NCBI GenBank assembly: GCA_023614405.1
Contig: CM042685.1
Location: 237,315,661-237,379,660, forward strand
Direction of reading: 5' to 3'
Length of the DNA stretch: 64,000 bases
Source of the DNA: Avena insularis
Lineage: Eukaryota; Streptophyta; Magnoliopsida; Poales; Poaceae
In this document: positions 33,319 through 45,603 of the stretch, one piece after another
Position numbering within the stretch: the first letter of the stretch is position 1
Layout: every line of letters starts with the position of its first letter
Position numbers and translations under genes: made by a program
The notes under the pieces: model-generated
The model's input: only the letters and a program-made list of their open reading frames with translations
The model's database searches: none
Told to the model about the DNA's origin: nothing

Positions 33319-36300
33319 TGTAAGGTTCCCAACCTTTAATAAGGTAGAGATCTATGTGTTTACAATGCTAGTCCCTGGATCAATAGCTAGCATCCACAGT
33401 TAAGATGTAATATCAAGAAACAAAGGTCATAATACAACTTTATAACCAGGAGTAAAATATTTCATTACATCTTACATAGCTCATTTGGCTATTACATTAC
33501 ATTGCAGCAGAATATCTTTAAGCATGGGGTCCTTCATCTTCAAAGTGCCACAGGCAGACATGTTGGTTGTAGACTTGTAATCCTAATCATTAAACTTCAC
33601 TAATATCAAACAAACCTGCAACATAACAAGTGACAGCCACAAGGGTCAATACATTTGAATTGTATTGGCAAGTGATACTATGGTAGTATAGTAGAGTCTA
33701 TCATCTATATGCATTTGGCTAAGTGGAGCTTAGGCTTGCTTTGCTCAAAATAGATTTTCCTTATCATTTGAAATCACTAAGTTTTTGCTTTGACAAAATC
33801 TTTCCCAAGGCATTCCCCAATAGAAATTGGTGATCCTTTAACCCTTGTTCAACCACAAGTTTTTAACTTAGAAATTTGGATGATGAGATTCTTGATAGCT
33901 TCCATGTCTTGATGCTCAAATTGTCCTTTACCAGGGACATGGCTAAGTACTTAGATTTTACACTCTGCAGAGGTGGTGCACTTTCCCCACAAGACTTGGT
34001 TTCCCAAGACAAGATCTTTCAGAAGCCTTCCCTTAGACCAGAATGGACGCGTTCCAACCTATCAATCCCCTACCACCAACTGTCCATTTGGCTAAGTTAT
34101 TGCAACCTATATGATCCAGGCATAGCCCATAATGCCAAGTGGTTGCACTTGAAGCTTCTCAACATTTGACATCTCAAATCTCTTTGTTCCTGGGTGGCCA
34201 TCCACAAGTGAGATACACAAGGTAAACCATAGAAATGGGCCTTGTGTAACCACTCAACCAAAAACCACCAAGCAAGTCCCTTTCCACCCAGGTGATTCAT
34301 TCACTTAGTTGTTTTATGAAACGAAACACAAGTCCTCAGACTTAGAAATTTTTCCATAGCATGAATATATATATTCCACCCTTGTTTTCTATTAGCTAAG
34401 CTAAGCATGATAGTAATAGGAATCTTAACTTAGGAAATTTCTACTAAGGTTTCATCTACTAGGATTTCCCATGGCATAATTTATACTTAGCAAAAATTCC
34501 ATGCAAGTCCTATTTAGAAATATCACTAATGCATAGTGAAAATAATGGGACAAAAGTATGAAGCATCACTTGCCTTGTTGGTAGAGAGTATAAGTTCACT
34601 CCTTGATCTTTGCAATGTTCACTCACTTCAAATCACTACAATTCAATCAAGCAAACAATATTTCATTCTACCATTCAAGCAATTCATCACATAAAATCAT
34701 AGTAACAAAACAATGCATGCAAGCATGCTAAAGATTGTTTTATTTGTAAAAGTGGTTTCTAATGGTTCATAAACATTTGAAAACACCTAATGATCATTTT
34801 ATAAAGTGGCAAAACCATTTGCAAAAGGTTTTACTTCATAAACCATTTTTAACCAAATCATTATTTTATGTGGTGAAGAAATGCTTTTAATAAGGCAACA
34901 TTCTATAGGTTTCACAAAATATGTTTTCAAGCCATATAACCTTGTGTTTAGGGTCAGAGAGTTTATTTCCAAAACATTTCCCAAAGGTTTTCCTCCAAAA
35001 TCATTTCTAACAATTAAACCATATTTTTATTTGACTAGAAATGGTTTAAATCAAATATTCATTCTTTTGTTTCACCAAATACATTTTTGAAACCACAATT
35101 TGTTTCCTAAGGTCAGTAGGTTCAAAACACATCATTTGCCAAAGATTTTATCCTCAAAATCATTTTGGAATAAATTTTATAACCTAAACATGCATACATA
35201 AGTTTCTGCAAAAACAAACATTTTACCAGAAGCTTTTTACTCAACAAAGTGCATGGTTGGCTAGGGCTTGTCTTGCTGAATCCATTGATATAAAATTTGA
35301 AAAAAATGGACGTGTAGATTAAAAGTTATGAATTATTCAAATTGGAACATCTAATAGATCTATTATGTTTTAAATCAAACGAGCAGAGCCACGTGGCGTG
35401 TTCTAATTCGTCGGTACCGGTTCGCGTGGATCAGCAACATGAGGCGTTGGATCAAGTTACATCGCACGGCATAGATTGCGTACCCCTTCAGCGTTAAGTG
35501 ATTCTATCGCATCCTTACGATCTGCATCTAACGGCTGGAGACGACCTGACCAAACTCTGGCGGCGCTCAGCGGCAGCGCGCGGCGGCGACGCTCGGCTAG
35601 CGGCGGAGCTGGCGATAGAGGAAGCAAGGAAGGAGAAGAGGTGGCTCACCGTGATCTCCGTGGCACGGGGATGCTCAACCTGCTCGCGGTTGACGAAGGG
35701 GCGCATAGGGTTGCTAATAATTGCTCGTCGGAGTTGCATCTGACAACGGCCACGCTCTGTCGTCGTCGAGGGCGGCGCTACGGGTCACGAGGGAACAAAC
35801 TGAAGACACGGTTAGCTTCGTACGCAAGTCACGGACATGCGTGCATCAAAAGGAGGTCAAGGAGGGTCTGGTCTCACCGGTAGGGCTCGTCGGAGCGGAG
35901 GCAGACGGTGGCGCTGCTCTGGCGGAGGTGTTGTCGAGCTTGCAGGGCACGCGCGGGCGAGCTGACAATACAGAGAGGTCCGCCAGGAGAGGGTGGTCGG
36001 ACGACTCCAGAAGTTCTGTCTGCGCCAGGAGCAGAAGGGGCGGCTGGCCAGACTCGTCGCCGGAGCTTGTCGGAGACAGGGGGGTCGTCGCGAGCAATAC
36101 GGGCAGCCTGAGGGCTCTAGTGGCGTGGCGTCTAGGGGGGGAAAGAGGGAGAAGAGGGAGGCGATTAAGAGTGCATCGTTGTAGCGAGGAATTAATCGGC
36201 TGTTTAACGCGAATTGAAGGGCGCAATCACGACAGAAACAACAGCGAGGTTTTGGGGATGAATGGGTCGCGGGTTGACGACGAGGTGAGCTGGCGGCGGG

Positions 36301-37588
36301 GTCCGCTTGGCAGCGTGAGAAAGGAGTGGGGAGATGGGGTCCATCTGTCAGCGACGCTGCGGGTGAGTTCGTTGGTTCGAATCGTTTTCTGCTGGATAGG
36401 AGGAGAGGTGGGCTAACTGGGCCTTGTTGGGCTAGCTGACTGGGTCGAGTCCGTTTTCATTTTTTTATACTGATTGTCTTTCTTTTTCCTTTTCTTTTAT
36501 TCTGTTTTGGTTTTGTTTAATCAATTCAAGCATCCATTTGAATTCAAACTTTTGTCAAATTTTGTGTAGATTTAAACACTGATTAGTAATATAATCTGAA
36601 GTCAAATTTGAAATAATATTTTTATTCTTTTTGGGGTCTTTTAATTATTTAGTTAGGCCCTTGTTTTAAATCATACAAGATTAATAATATTTCTAAACAC
36701 CATTTAAATTCTTTTAGACTTTCCAAATCCTTTCAGTAGGTTTTTATTTGATTATTTGGGTGTCAAATAATTGATCTTGAATTATTTGGAAAAGCTTTTA
36801 ATAAGATTTATTAATCATTTAAAAATTGGGTTTGTCTTTATTCCAATAGGATTTGGTCTAAGCCATTTTATTTTATTTTGGAAATTCTTTATCCAATATT
36901 TTTATTTGGATTGGGATCATAATTCATTCCACTTGTTTAAGGATTCGGCCAAGATTTGATTTGGTCTTTTTAAATATTCTTTAATTAATATTTCTTTCTT
37001 CATCTTATAAATTCCATATCTTTTTATTTAGAGATCCAAACTTGGTGATTCCAATTTGTAAAATTTTATTTGATATTTGTTTAACTTTTAAATCCCTTTA
37101 GGATTATTTGCTCACCATTTGGTATGGATTTTAGATAAGTGCTTTATTGGCTTTGAAAATTTAATTTCCTTATCTTATTAAGTTCATAAGATTTTATTTA
37201 TGGTTCCAAATTAAGTGAAACCAATTTTTATGGTCTTATAATATTTCTATTTGTCTTTCTTGATCATTTGTGAATGTTTGTTGACAAATTTTTATATGGA
37301 TCAAATCCATAGGCTTGGAGATAACTTGGAAATTATTTTATTCCATTTGGGTTTAGGGTTTGGATTTATTTTCCAAGTGTTTAAATTTCCAGATACATTC
37401 ATTGAGGAATGCATTTCCCTTGATTTGGATTTTTGTTGGATTCAAACTTTTACCAAAGTTTGTTCAAGATGGGATTTTAAGTTTCCTTTTAGAAACAAAA
37501 GTTTCTTTTCACCCTAAAATTCAACAATAATTTATTTTGTTTATTTATTTGTCACATTACAAGATTTGGAAAATCTTGGGATGTGACA
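33319..37588 (-). repeat. 5' LTR of element F (4270 bp)
   Basis: It pairs with 27134-31394. The GC-rich block is at about 35375-36435 and drives the ORFs 35476-35883, 35498-35743, 35721-36416 and 35846-36226, which I reject as genes. Bases 35994-36055 carry a replaced patch relative to the 3' LTR. Confidence 0.94.
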
Positions 37589-37593
37589 CCCAG
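37589..37593. repeat. Right target-site duplication of element F (CCCAG)
   Basis: It pairs with CCTAG at 27129-27133; E polyprotein coding resumes directly after it. Confidence 0.75.
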
Positions 37594-40500
37594 TCGCAAG
37601 ACAGAACGCACCAGATATGTCCTTCGACTCCACCGTCAACACAAAGAAGGTACAGGTCCATTCGATGGATGACTGCAAGACGGCGTTGATCGCCAATGAC
37701 CTCAGCTCTGCATCGGAAAGCGCGCTCGTCGAATTCCTCCGTGAGCACTGGGAAATCTTCGCCTGGTGTCCTGCGGACATGCCAGGAGTTCCCAGGGAAT
37801 TCGCCGAGCATGTACTAAATGTCTTTCCAGACACCAAGCCCGTCAAACAGTCCATCCGACGACTGTCTGAACCACGGGCCGAAGCAATCAGAGTCGAAGT
37901 CAACAGACTACTCGACGTAAACTTCATCAGGGAGATCAAGGAGAGCGAGTGGCTCGCCAACACCGTGATGGTCCCCAAAAAGGACACGGACATCCTGCGG
38001 ATGTGCGTGGACTTCACATCGCTGAACAAGCACTGCCCAAAGGATCACTTCCATCTCCCTCGGATCGATCAAATCATCGATTCGACTATAGGATGTGAAA
38101 ACTCTCCTTCCTCGATGCCTATTCAGGCTACAACCAGATTCGACTGAAGGTCGAAGATCAGGAGAAAACGGCGTTCATCACGCCATTCAGAGTGTTTTCC
38201 TACAACACAATGCCCTTCCGGCTGAAGAACGCAGGCGCCACGTACCAATGATGCATGCAGGCATGCCTGAAGGACCAGATTGGCCGCAACATACAAGTCT
38301 ATGTCGACGACATAGTCATCAAAACAAGGGAGGGCAAGACGCTAATCAACGATCTCCGCGAGACGCTCGATAACCTCGATAGATACAAGATCAAGTTAAA
38401 CCTAGAAAAATGCGCCTTCGGCGTCCCATCTGGTCAGCTGCTAGGCTACTTCTTCTCCCAGCGAGGGATCGAGGCAAACCCGAAGAAAATCCGGGCCATA
38501 ATGGCCATGGAGAAGCCGAAGAACCTCAAGGGCGCCCAAAGCTTCTTGCGAATCGCGGCATTGAGTAGGTTCATCAGCCGCATGGGCGAAAAAGCCCTGC
38601 CGTTCTATCAGCTGTTGCGCAAGGCAGACAAATTCGAGTGGACGCCCGAGGCGGATGATGCATTCGAAGATCTAAAGCGGCTGCTCTCTACCTCGCCCGT
38701 CTTGGTCACGCCAAAGGAGCGTGAGCCTTTACTGTTGTACATAGCAGCCACACATCAGGTGGTAAGCACCGTACTGGTGGTCGAGCGACCCGAAGAAGGC
38801 AAGATCCATGGGGTCCAACGCCCAATCTACTTCCTCAGCAAGGTATTGACGCCAACAAAGCAGAGGTACCCTCACTACCAGAAACTCGCCTACGGCGTGT
38901 TCATGACGGCTCATCGAGCCACTACTTCCAGGAGCACCAGGTGATGGTCGTCAATGAGGCACCACTGAACAGCATCCTGAACAACCCGGAGGCCACAAGA
39001 CGCGTAGCCCTGTGGGCCATCGAGCTGTCACCTCTAGACATCGTCTACGAGAAGCGCCATGCGATCAAGTCTCAGGTCTTTCCAGACTTCCTCGTCCATT
39101 GGATGGAACTGCAGCTGCCAAATATGCTGGACATGACACAGTCATGGATGATGCACTTCAACGGCTCCAAGCGTGAAGCCGGAGCAGGAGCCGGGGTCAT
39201 ACTGACCTCCCCGCAGGGCGACAAGATGAAGTACATCCTCTGGATGAAATTTCGAGCTTCCAACAACGAGGCCGAATACGAAGCCCTCATCCATGGCATG
39301 AGAATGGCAAAGATCTGCGGCGCAACGCGCCTGGTCATCTACGGAGATTCGAATCTCGTTGTCCAATAGACGATGAACAAGTGCAACGCACATGCCACCA
39401 ACATGATCGCGTACCGTGCACTCTACAACGCACTCGAAGGAGACTTCGACGACTGCGAGCTTCGGCATGTTGGGAGAGAAAGCAACGAAGAGGCCGATAG
39501 ACTCGCCAACATCGGCTCCACCCGCGCACGGGTACCACCAGGTGTGTTCCTTGAACAGATCTGCGTACCATCCATCAAACGGAAATTCCCAAAGGGATCA
39601 CCCGAAGAGGCAGAGCACTCGGGAGTTGCGCTACCCGAAGGACAGGAAGGACCCGAAAAGCTCGACACAGAAATTGCAGCGGTTAACCTAATGTAGGTCA
39701 TGACAGTCGAAGAAACTTAGACACAGCCATACCTGAGATACCTGATAGACGGCGAACTACCTGATAGCCCGACAGATGCCCGGCGCATATCTCGCCGGTC
39801 CAAGGCCTTCACCATCATCAATGGCGAGTTGTACAAGCGCAGCATTTCGGGTGTACTCCAAAGGTGCGTCACCATCGGTGACGGCAAAACCATCCTCCAA
39901 GACATCCATGAGGGCATCTACGGCCATCATGCGGGCAACCGCGCCCTTGTCGCCAAAGCTCTACGAGCTGGATTCTACTGGCCAACGGCCATGAACGACG
40001 CCAAGGACATCGTCCGAAGATGCAACGGGTGCCAAAGGTTCGCAGATAAACCGCACGCACCCGGATTGGAGCTTAGGCCCATACCTCTGGCTGGCCTTTC
40101 GCCCAATGGGGGCTCGATATGATTGGAAAACTGCCGAGGTCCACGAAAGGAGGTCACGTCTACCTCCTGGTCGCAGTCGACAAATTCACCAAGTGGATAG
40201 AGGCCATGCCCGTCACTAACCAAAAGGGCAAAACTGCTGTCAAGTTCTTTGAATCCATTGTCTACAAGTTCGGCGTGCCGCATAGCATCATCACCGACAA
40301 TGGGTCGAACTTCATTTCCAAAGAATTCCAGGACTTCTGCGAAGACCTTGGAATCAACATCACATACGCCTCCTTGCCGCACCCGCAAATGAACGGACAG
40401 GTTGAAAAGGCCAACGGCCTCCTCGGTGCTGGCATCAAGAAGCGCCTAATGAGCCCACTCGAGCGACTCGCAGGAGCCTGGACACAAGAGCTACCCTCGG

Positions 40501-40952
40501 TCCTGTGGAGCCTGCGCACAACGCCAAATAGCTCAACTGGCTACATGCCTTTCTTCATGGTGCATGGAGCCGAAGCCGTGCTACCAGCAGAGGTATGCCA
40601 CAAGGCCCCATGGGTCGTCGCTTACAGCGAAGCCGAATCAACGGCCACACTCGAAGACGCCGTCGACACACTCGACGAGGCGCGTGACATAGCAGCAGCT
40701 CGGTCAGCGGTGTACCAACAGAGTCTCCACAACTACCACAACCGACGGCTACGCCCAAGGTCCTTCGTCGAAGGAGACCTAGTCTTGCGACTCAAGCAAG
40801 AGTGACCGAAGAAATTCGAGTCACCATGGGAAGGACCCTACATCGTCACTGAAGTCATCCCAGGTGGCGCCTATCGCCTCAAGCACGTGGAGTCTGGAGT
40901 CGCATACTCCAACCCATGGAACGTCGCATAGCTACGACGCTTCTACCCCTAG
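37594..40952 (+). pseudogene. Element E pol: RT, RNase H, archaeal-type RNase H, integrase
   Basis: RT begins around 37617 (REFAEHVLNVFPDTKPVKQ, CVDFTSLNKHCPKDHF) and has YVDD at 38300-38311. RNase H/connection follows (FEWTPEADDAFEDLKRL, KQRYPHYQKLAYGVF). At 39151-39520 lies a second, archaeal-type RNase H (ASNNEAEYEALIHG, YGDSNLVVQ, NEEADRLANIG); its first catalytic Asp is Asn here (codon 39160-39162). Integrase runs from about 39720: H2C2 finger (GHHAGNR ... CNGCQRF) and core (WGLDMIG, TDNGSNF, NGQVEKANG), ending RRFYP at 40952. Defects: a 1-base loss near 38098, a TGA in TYQ-stop-CMQ near 38250, a TAG near 39367, a frameshift near 40100, a TGA near 40803 and a TAG near 40930. F separates it from gag-protease. 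Confidence 0.88.
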
Positions 40953-41468
40953 CTACCTCCCTCTTTTACTTTCAATAAGGCTATTCAGCCAAGGCTACTC
41001 AGCCGAACAATGTACCTCCTCCTTACGATATGAATAAATCTAAGTGTCTCGCCCCAAAAAAATTCACCTATTATCTGCATTTTACTCCATATTACAACAC
41101 ACTCGGGGGATCCCCCTACCTCACGACTTCGTCGACTGAGGATAACGTGTGTACACCTGAGTAGCTGACCACGTCAGGCTAACAAAAAGGAAACAAATAC
41201 AAACAAAGCACCACGTGCTACACAACAATAAACCTTTACAATAAATGGCACAACACGCCTAGTCGAATATATACAAATTTTACATCTATCTCTTTTACAG
41301 GTCCTACCTATTCTGAAGAATAACCTGCGCACGCTGCTCAAACAGATATACAATTTGTTCGGCATGCTGCCTTACAGCTGCATAGTGTGAACGCATATCC
41401 CACTCACCACCATCCGAATGAAGAGGCAGCCCATCTGCTACAGCAGATAGATCCACATCGGGACGATG
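40953..41468 (+). other. Spacer between pol and the antisense gene of E
   Basis: Just over 500 bases without coding features. The segment at 40975-41060 has ATGAATAAA-like A-rich sequence, plausible as a polyadenylation region. A CTCGGGGGATCCCCC inverted repeat lies at 41101-41115. Confidence 0.5.
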
Positions 41469-44400
41469 CTACCGCACAAGGGAAAGCACAGCCTTCACCC
41501 CTGCGACAAGCTGATGTCGCACCAGTTCCCTGACACGATGTACATTTTGAAACTTTGACAGTAGGCCAGAGAGAGTCGACGACGCCTCATCCATCGAAAA
41601 CATCACATGCAGAACTGACGCCAACGAAGACTGCACCTGGCGAAGCACCCGCGATACCTGGTGGACACGATCCTGTACCGTCGCAAGGACCATGGCACGA
41701 TCGCGGTCCATCCAGAAGAACCCGCCTTCCTCCATGTCCTGCTGGGTCAAGCAGTTGACCTGGAACACTCGCAAAAAGTAAGATGAAAGGCCAACAGGCA
41801 CACCCGAAACAATGAGAAGCAGCTCGAGAAACTCACATTCAAGCTGTTCGGACAAACGACGCAACTCCACCATCAAATACTCCTCTCTGGCAGCGCCTCG
41901 CTCTGCCTTTGATTTCCAAATGTCGGCGTGGGCACGCACTCCAAGCAATTATTTCTCAAGGGCACGAACATGGTCTCAAAGAAACACAAGTTGCGATGCA
42001 CCATCCAGGGATGGCCGCAGCTGCGGTTTAGACGAAGTATCAACGGGATCATCACCTGAAGGCCCCTAAAGTAAAAGAAGACAAGGATATGAACAAGCAG
42101 ACGAAGGAGCACAGAACTCGGAAATTCATTATGTGCAGCAAAAAGCCACTGCGTGGCACAAGGATCGTTCATAGACATAATTACAACAAAGGAAACAAAA
42201 GCTATCCTACAACTACAAGGCCTAAGAAGCTGCATCCTGAGTAGCCTCGGAGCCGGACTGCCTCCCCTTGGCCTCTCCCTGCTGGTTCAACGCATAGTCA
42301 GCCAGCAAGTCAATCAACTTCGGCCCATAACGCTTACAGCGAGAAGCATAGATGGCGAAGGCTACCTCGGATCCGTCAGCAGCCGTTGGCATCTAGGAGG
42401 TGACCTGATGAAGATCCAACTCCGCTCCAGAGGCTAGGGCCATCGCCAGCCCGACGGACGCACCAATGCCTTTCTGCTTGCGCTTGTACGCCGCAGGTGC
42501 TTCGGCTGACAGTGCATCCGCCAAGGCATCGACATCTTCAAGGGCGACGCCCTTGGGGACGAGCTCCTTATAGAAGCGCCCAAGAACCTCCTTGGCCTTG
42601 GCAAGCGAGCCGACCACGGTACCACAGCGGTCTTCGACCATCGTAGTGGCATCATCCAAAGCACTTCCGTGCTCCAGGACACCGCGGTCAAACTCAATGC
42701 CCGCGGCATCTAAAGAAAGAGAAGGGGCAACATAAATAAGGGCAAAGCAAGGAAAGACAAGGAAGCCAAAAAAGGGAAGACGAAGCAACTCACCCTAAAT
42801 AGCCTTGGCAGCCGCCATCAGCTTGTCGGCAACCTCCTTCTCGCGCTAAGCCATGACGGTGGCGAGTTGCTCCTCGCGGTCCATAGCTTCCTGCTGCAGG
42901 CGCTCTTTGTCCGCGGCTGCGTTGGCTAGCTCCAGCTCGAGGCGCTCCTTCGCACCAACGGCGTCCTCGGCCTTCTTCTCCACTCGCCCAAGGCTCTTTT
43001 TGAGAGCATCAAGCTCATGTAGGGTGGTATTGTTGTCCTCTGCAGGCAGCAGAACACCTATCAGATCGCAGGGCAAAGAAGTACAAAGAGCAGCAAAAAG
43101 ATCAACTTGTGAACGTACCTTGAAGCTGTTTGAAACTGGCCTCCAATGCCAGGTGCTGCTGCACCAGCTGGTTGGCGCCTTGCACAAAAGGCTGCAAAAG
43201 GCATTACTCGTCAAAAGAACGGCTCGGGGGCTACGCCCAAAGAATGAGCAAAGCAAGTTAAACATATGAAAAACGCTCGGGGGCTCCCCCGGAAACTCAA
43301 AGATAAACGATCAGCAGATCATCCTACAAATGCTCGGGGGCTCCCCCCGAGAAAAGAAGCAAAGACAGAGGTGACCAGCAGACCACCTGAAAACGCCTGG
43401 GGGGCTCCCACCGCGGCAAGAGTAAAAAAACTTACGTGATTAGACGACGACTCCGAAGGTCCAGTCGAAGTCTTCTGGGGGACAACCACCCGAGCCTCCT
43501 GCGGAGAAGGGTTCGGAGCCGCGCCCTCAGAGATGGCCACCGTCTGAGGAGGAGGAGGAGCAACCTTCGACTCTCCCACCATCTCCCGAGCGCCATCGCT
43601 GGAGGAGCCATCGGAGGAGTGGCTACAAAAGAAAAGATCAGCCAAGCACAAAACACACAGACAAGAGAAAGCAAAAAAGGATCTGAGGAAACTTACGAGT
43701 CGAGATCGCTCAAGTCGAAGACAGGAGGGGTCTTCCTGGCCTTCTTATCTTCCTTCTTTTCTTCCTTCTTCTTCCGCTTCCGTGGTGCGGTGCCAACGCA
43801 TGCACAGCCGGAATAGGAGAGAAAGAGACCCCATGACCCCCGCTGTGACGCTCAAGGCATAGCGGATTCCTAGGGGTCGGCGGAGTCAAAGCATCCGACG
43901 ATTCACTGGAGCTCCGTGTCCGCTTACGAGTGTGATCCTCGCTCGACTCGTTGGCCTCCTTGGCCGGCGATCGCGCCGATGGAAGTTCATACATGGAGTC
44001 CACTACCTCGTTGTTCGGTTCATCCGGGAACACTTCGGGCAATGGAGGCGACATGCCTGGCACCTTGAATTCCTGCGTAAGAAGAAAACAAAAATTTCAG
44101 CACAAAAAGGCGCAAGGACAACACAGTCGAAAATAGCGATGTGCGCACATCCCAGATCTACACCTGCGGAACCGAACGCGAAGCGGAGAACGGAGGAGTC
44201 AGCGACTTCCCCGAGATATCCTCTCTAGCCTTGTATTTCAGCAGCGGGCGAAGAACCCCGTCGAGATCCCCCTTGGAGAACTCCTCAGCCGAAACCCTAG
44301 TCGGATCGCGACGACTAGAATAAAGGAACATCGGATGCGTCCTAGCCTGGAGCGGATGCACCCACATTTAAGGAAGGTGCGGATGATATCCACACCGTTC

Positions 44401-45127
44401 ACCTCTTTATCCGGAATCAGCTGGAGATCCTCCACCCGACGATAGAGCCCCTCTATCTCCGCCACCTCGCCATCCAAGATCTGGTTCTTCCAGGACCTCT
44501 TCGGCTCGATTTTTGGGAGGGGTCGAAAGGAGCAAGACCAAAATCCTGCCCAGCCACCGTGGAGTCACAGATGTAAAACCATCGCCTCCGCCAGTACTGG
44601 ACAGATTCGGACATAGAAAAAGAGAAGAAAAGAAGATTGGATTTGAGGGAAATGATGCAACCCCCAATGGGATAAACACCATCGGAGCCAGATTGACTCT
44701 TCACGAAATAGAGTTTCTGGAAGAGGCCAAAGTGTGGCTCGATACCGAGCCAGCACTCGCAGAAAGTGATGAAATAGGCGACATGAAGAAGAGAGTTGGG
44801 CGAAAGATGATGCAGCTGAATACCATAAAGGAAAAGCAATCCACAAAGAAAATCATGGACTGGGAAGGAAAAGCCCCGAAGGACAAAGGCGACGAACATA
44901 ACTCGAAACCCAGCAGGAGGACGAGGAATTACCTCATTGTCAGGAAGTTTGACGGCCTCCCTATCCCACGGGATCAGGACCCGCTCACGGAGCTTGAAAA
45001 GATCACTCTCATGTGTCTCCGATCGCCGCCAGCCACCATCGGTGACACGGGTGGCGGCAAAACCCTTCTTGCCACCAGCGGCGGCACTGGTACCAACTGT
45101 AGAGGAGGACTTCTTGGGTTTCCCCAT
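41469..45127 (-). pseudogene. Antisense gene of element E (PF04195-like transposon protein), multi-exon, decayed
   Basis: Opposite to gag-pol. The likely start is ATG 45127 (MGKPKKSS), preceded by a TATA-like box. The first coding block (45127 to about 44160) carries the grass 'putative gypsy type transposon' signature by recall: LPDNEVIPRPPAGFRVMFVA, FSFPVHDFLCGLLFLYG, LHHLSPNSLLHVAYFITFCE, then EGLYRRVEDLQL and PMFLYSSRRDPTRVSAEEF, with frameshifts near 44520 and 44370. Further blocks at 44063-43710 (Ser/Pro/Arg-rich), 43265-42846 (coiled coil: LKKSLGRVEKKAEDAVGAKE), 42788-42393 (VVGSLAKAKEVLGRFYKELV) and 41948-41469 are separated by non-coding spacers that may be introns. Function is unknown; Tat-lineage elements such as Grande carry comparable antisense genes. 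Confidence 0.65.
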
Positions 45128-45274
45128 TGTAGTACGGCGGCGACAACGACGAGCACGTAGAAACAAGGAAGGAAAGGCGCGGGGAAATTCTAGCGAGCAG
45201 TGAAAAAATCTCAAAGAAGATGGGAGCAGTGAAACATGAATGGCTGCGGTGAAAACAAATTCACCTTTCCCCAA

Positions 45275-45282
45275 TTATTATA
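45275..45282 (-). promoter_or_regulatory. TATA-like box of the antisense gene in E
   Basis: The minus strand reads CTTATAATAATTGG with TATAATAA at its core, about 150 bases upstream of the chosen ATG at 45127. It falls about where a core promoter would and makes the upstream in-frame ATG at 45274 unlikely to be transcribed. Confidence 0.45.
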
Positions 45283-45603
45283 AGGATGAGGACGATGCAC
45301 GACGACCGTCCATCGGGAAGACCTAGAGCCAACATCATGATCTGGCCGTCCACGTGTCAGCACAACAGCGAACCATCGCTCACACGCTGTCCACTACGCA
45401 CGGAAATCGAGGCGACGCCGAAATTATCTCCACGTCGCGCGTGACCAGTCAACTCAAAGTCAGAAGGTGGGACCCATGTTCCTCCAGTCAAGTCATCTCT
45501 GGTGCCGCAGATGCTTGAGGTCACCGATCGTCAGCACTGACGTCATCAAAAGCTATACTAGCAACGGTTACAATTCTTCGGCTACAAAGCTAGAGTACTC
45601 ACT

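Larger units (their letters stand above)
27134..37588 (-). mobile_element. Element F: young non-autonomous LTR element (LARD-like) encoding a poly-zinc-knuckle protein
   Basis: LTRs 27134-31394 and 33319-37588 (about 4.27 kb) are nearly identical, flanking an internal domain of only 1924 bp. On the minus strand the LTR runs TGTCACATCCCAAG...AACCTTACA. The initiator-Met PBS is at 33305-33316 and the PPT with hairpin at 31397-31431. The single ORF encodes zinc knuckles and no gag capsid, protease, RT or integrase. F is the innermost and apparently youngest insertion. Element G is a second, more diverged member. Confidence 0.93.

Noticed and set aside
27134..37588. Possible 6-kb host-gene tandem duplication
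   Set aside because: The repeats are LTRs with PBS, PPT and target duplication; no gene content is shared with host families.
44513..45203. Plus-strand ORF of 215 codons opposite the antisense gene
   Set aside because: The PF04195-like signature is on the minus strand; the plus frame has no recognisable motif.
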